In this document: piece after piece, positions 62,022 to 64,000 of the stretch | Layout: every line of letters starts with the position of its first letter | Numbering within the stretch: position 1 is the stretch's first letter | From: Marivita sp030148515 | GTDB lineage: Bacteria; Pseudomonadota; Alphaproteobacteria; Rhodobacterales; Rhodobacteraceae | Direction of reading: 5' to 3' | Length of the DNA: 64,000 nucleotides | Assembly (NCBI RefSeq): GCF_048006345.1 | Contig: NZ_CP180351.1 | Span: 3,100,001 to 3,164,000, forward strand | The notes under the pieces: generated by a model | What the model was told of the DNA's origin: nothing | What the model saw: the letters and a program-made list of their open reading frames with translations, nothing else | The model's database searches: none | Position numbers and translations under genes: made by a program

Positions 62022-62900
62022 CTATTGGGGGTTCACCCCCAGTAGTTTCATCGCGTTTTCCTTGAGTATCAGCGGTCTGACTTCGTCCCGGAAGTTCGCC
62101 TTCTCAAAGGCGTTCAACCACTTTTCGGGCGCGATCATGGGCCAGTCAGACCCAAAAAGCATCTTTTCTCGCAAAAGAGTATTTGCATAGCGCACAAGAA
62201 TTTCTGGAAAATACTTGGGAGACCAGCCCGACAAATCAATGTAGACATTTGGCTTGTGCTGAGCTACGGACAAAGCCTCTTCCTGCCAGGGAAAGGAAGG
62301 GTGCGCCAGGATTATGGGCATGTCTGGAAAATCGACGGCAACATCATCCATGTACATCGGATTTGAATATTTCAGACGCATGCCATTTCCTCCGGGCATT
62401 CCGGATCCGACACCCGTTTGACCAGTGTGAAACAACGCAGGTTTTCCGGTTTCTGCTATCGCCTCGTAAAGCGGATAGGCCACACGGTCGTTTGGGTAGA
62501 ACCCCTGCATGGTCGGGTGAAACTTGAACCCCTGAATACCATGATTTGCGACCAGATCGCGCGCCTCTCGTGCGCCCTTTTTTCCCTTTGCAGGGTCGAC
62601 CGAGGCAAATGGGATCAAGATATCGCTGTTCTTCGAACAAATATCTGCGACCTGATAATTGTCATAGCGAGTGTATCCGGTCTCGCGTTCCGCATCGACT
62701 GGGAAAATGACAGCCGCAACATTTTGCTCACGATAGTGTGCAGCAGTCTGCTCAATGGTCGGAGGATGGCTCCACGGCGCATTAAAATACGACGCCATCG
62801 CGGCGTGCAGATCGTCCAGCCCATCGTCCGTGTGGCAACCACATGGCTCTTCAGCATGGGTGTGAAAATCTATCGCCCGTATCTTTTGAAAATCAATCAT
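62022..62900 (-). CDS. amidohydrolase family protein (PF04909-type)
   Basis: 292 residues, TIM-barrel metal hydrolase or decarboxylase. HxH in AIDFHTHAEE, later ligands in FHPTMQG, LFHTGQTG, ILAHPSFPW and the Asp in LFGSDWPMI. The family includes aminocarboxymuconate-semialdehyde decarboxylase, 4-oxalomesaconate hydratase-like and 2-pyrone hydrolases. Following a feruloyl-CoA synthase-like gene by 59 bp, a role in aromatic acid catabolism is likely; the reaction is not determined. Confidence 0.82.
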   Translation of the reverse strand: MIDFQKIRAIDFHTHAEEPCGCHTDDGLDDLHAAMASYFNAPWSHPPTIEQTAAHYREQNVAAVIFPVDAERETGYTRYDNYQVADICSKNSDILIPFASVDPAKGKKGAREARDLVANHGIQGFKFHPTMQGFYPNDRVAYPLYEAIAETGKPALFHTGQTGVGSGMPGGNGMRLKYSNPMYMDDVAVDFPDMPIILAHPSFPWQEEALSVAQHKPNVYIDLSGWSPKYFPEILVRYANTLLREKMLFGSDWPMIAPEKWLNAFEKANFRDEVRPLILKENAMKLLGVNPQ

Positions 62901-62959
62901 GCCGATATCCTCCTGTGCGGTAGAAAGACTTGCCTGATCCTTGCAGGAAGTTGCTTTGC

Positions 62960-64000
62960 TCAGACCAGGAAAACCGCCGGATCACTGTTGTCATAGAGCC
63001 TGTCGAGAAGCGACGCGCGCCTTTGCAGGATATTGCGCACGTTCAGTGTGCCTTTGTCGGTGATTTCCTTGCCTGCCACACTCGGCGGTTCTTCCAGGAG
63101 AATGGCGCGTGTTACGGTTTTTGCCGAACCGGAGGTCGCTGCATTCAAGGCGCGCAAACGGGATGTGATTTCGGCAGCCAGCACGGGGTCGATCACCGCG
63201 CCCTGCACTTTCTCGGCATTCTGAGCGGAGCCTTCCTGCAGGAAGATCATCAAACCCACTTCGGAACGGTCGTGTCCGCAAATCACGATGTCACGGACCA
63301 GCGCCCCCAGTTCCTTGATGAGGTTGAGGCGCAGCGTTCCGGCCTGCACCCACGTTCCGGTTTCAAGCTTGAAATCCTCGCCGATCCGACCGTCAAACAT
63401 CAAACCCTGCAAGGGATCCGCGGGATCGACAAACCGGACAGCGTCCCCGGTCACGAAGTAGCCTTCTTCATCGAAGGACTGTTTGGTCTTGGCCGGTTCA
63501 TCATAGTATCCAAGTGTGATGTTGGGGCCCTTGACGCGGATTTCAAACCTGTTTGCCTCAAGGGGAACAAGCTTTGCTTCGACACCGGGCATCGGAACGC
63601 CGATGACGCCGGAGCGCCCGATCGGCTCATGGACCATAAGGCACGCGGGCGCGGTCTCGGTAAGGCCATAGCCCGCATTCATCAACGGCAACCCGCCTTT
63701 TACGTCGATGCAGATCCGCTCAAGCTCTTCCCAGACGTTCTGCGGCAATGAAGCCCCGGAATAGGTAATCAGGTCCACATCCTCGAAGACTTGTCTGCGA
63801 AGGTCGGCGTCGCCCGAGAGTGCGGAAATCAACATGGAAAATCCAACCGGCACATTGAATGCCAGTGTTCCCGGCCGGTCTATCCAGTTCCGAAGCGAGG
63901 TCTTGAACTGCTTCGCGGTCGGTTTGCCTTTATCGATCGTGAAACTTCCGCCATTGGCCAGGGTCATGTTGACGTTGTGACTTCCGCCAAAAACATGGTT
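62960..64000 (-). CDS. feruloyl-CoA synthase-like acyl-CoA ligase (partial, 5' end outside window)
   Basis: 346 C-terminal residues of an AMP-forming ligase; the frame is open to 64000 and reads NHVFGGSHNVNMTLANGGS at the edge, a stretch typical of feruloyl-CoA synthase. GYGLTETAP (adenylation motif), VKGPNITLGYYDEPAKT, YFVTGDAVRF and FDGRIGEDFKLETGTWV follow. It activates ferulate or a related hydroxycinnamate to the CoA ester with ATP. First visible gene of the minus-strand aromatic cluster containing the amidohydrolase and MarR regulator. Confidence 0.87.
   Translation of the reverse strand, partial: NHVFGGSHNVNMTLANGGSFTIDKGKPTAKQFKTSLRNWIDRPGTLAFNVPVGFSMLISALSGDADLRRQVFEDVDLITYSGASLPQNVWEELERICIDVKGGLPLMNAGYGLTETAPACLMVHEPIGRSGVIGVPMPGVEAKLVPLEANRFEIRVKGPNITLGYYDEPAKTKQSFDEEGYFVTGDAVRFVDPADPLQGLMFDGRIGEDFKLETGTWVQAGTLRLNLIKELGALVRDIVICGHDRSEVGLMIFLQEGSAQNAEKVQGAVIDPVLAAEITSRLRALNAATSGSAKTVTRAILLEEPPSVAGKEITDKGTLNVRNILQRRASLLDRLYDNSDPAVFLV

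Noticed and set aside
1..64000. CRISPR arrays, rRNA genes, insertion sequences with terminal repeats
   Set aside because: None seen on reading both strands; the only sizeable repeat noticed is the 70-bp pair.

Overview
The window looks like chromosome or a large replicon of a heterotrophic alphaproteobacterium, most likely a marine Rhodobacterales (Roseobacter-group) species. The reasons are high GC by eye, dense short-spaced operons, a TRAP transporter, several ABC uptake systems for small organic solutes, a DUF4214/RTX exoprotein, and homogentisate and hydroxycinnamate catabolism genes. This is inference from gene content; no rRNA or tRNA gene was found to anchor the taxonomy. Nearly all of it is catabolic or uptake modules, each with its own regulator (GntR, five LysR-type genes including one remnant, MocR, RpiR, IclR, MarR).

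Layout. 0-3.1 kb: CaiB-type CoA-transferase, a citrate synthase-like lyase and an AbrB-family membrane protein in tight overlap. 3.1-7.7 kb: GntR regulator, M20 deacetylase and M24 hydrolase resembling ectoine hydrolase, divergent from a class III aminotransferase. 7.8-11.6 kb: sugar kinase, then btuF-btuB under a cobalamin riboswitch. 11.9-14.1 kb: secreted RTX metalloprotease. 14.3-17.0 kb: convergent iron(III) ABC genes fbpA and fbpB sharing a terminator. 17.3-20.9 kb: class I fumarase and an ADP-forming acyl-CoA synthetase-like protein. 21-26.3 kb: polyamine/opine-type ABC transporter with a cupin and a LysR. 26.5-30.7 kb: FAD amine oxidase, MocR regulator and mandelate racemase-type dehydratase. 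30.8-40.5 kb: one long minus-strand set (MLE-type enolase-superfamily enzyme, D-amino-acid dehydrogenase, TRAP dctPQM, BASS-like transporter, ThDP enzyme) divergent from a LysR and an Asp/Glu-racemase family gene.

40.6-55.6 kb is the most striking part. A 15-kb inositol-type module (ribose-class ABC transporter, aldo/keto reductase, 2-hydroxyacid dehydrogenase, HpcH-type aldolase, aldehyde dehydrogenase, IolG-like, IolD, IolE, SDR, RpiR regulator) lies between two direct copies of a 70-bp sequence (67/70 identical). At the left copy a LysR gene is reduced to its C-terminal end, which starts exactly at the repeat border. Beyond the right copy a flavin monooxygenase gene is cut after about 45 residues. 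The module carries repeated TGCAAT/ATTGCA sites in front of its three transcription units, most likely the RpiR operators.

56-64 kb: homogentisate dioxygenase and a fumarylacetoacetase-family gene with divergent LysR, an IclR regulator, a deiodinase-like thioredoxin-fold protein overlapping a MarR regulator, an amidohydrolase, and a feruloyl-CoA synthase-like ligase that runs off the right edge. Most enzyme names rest on motif and family recognition; exact substrates are mostly inferred.
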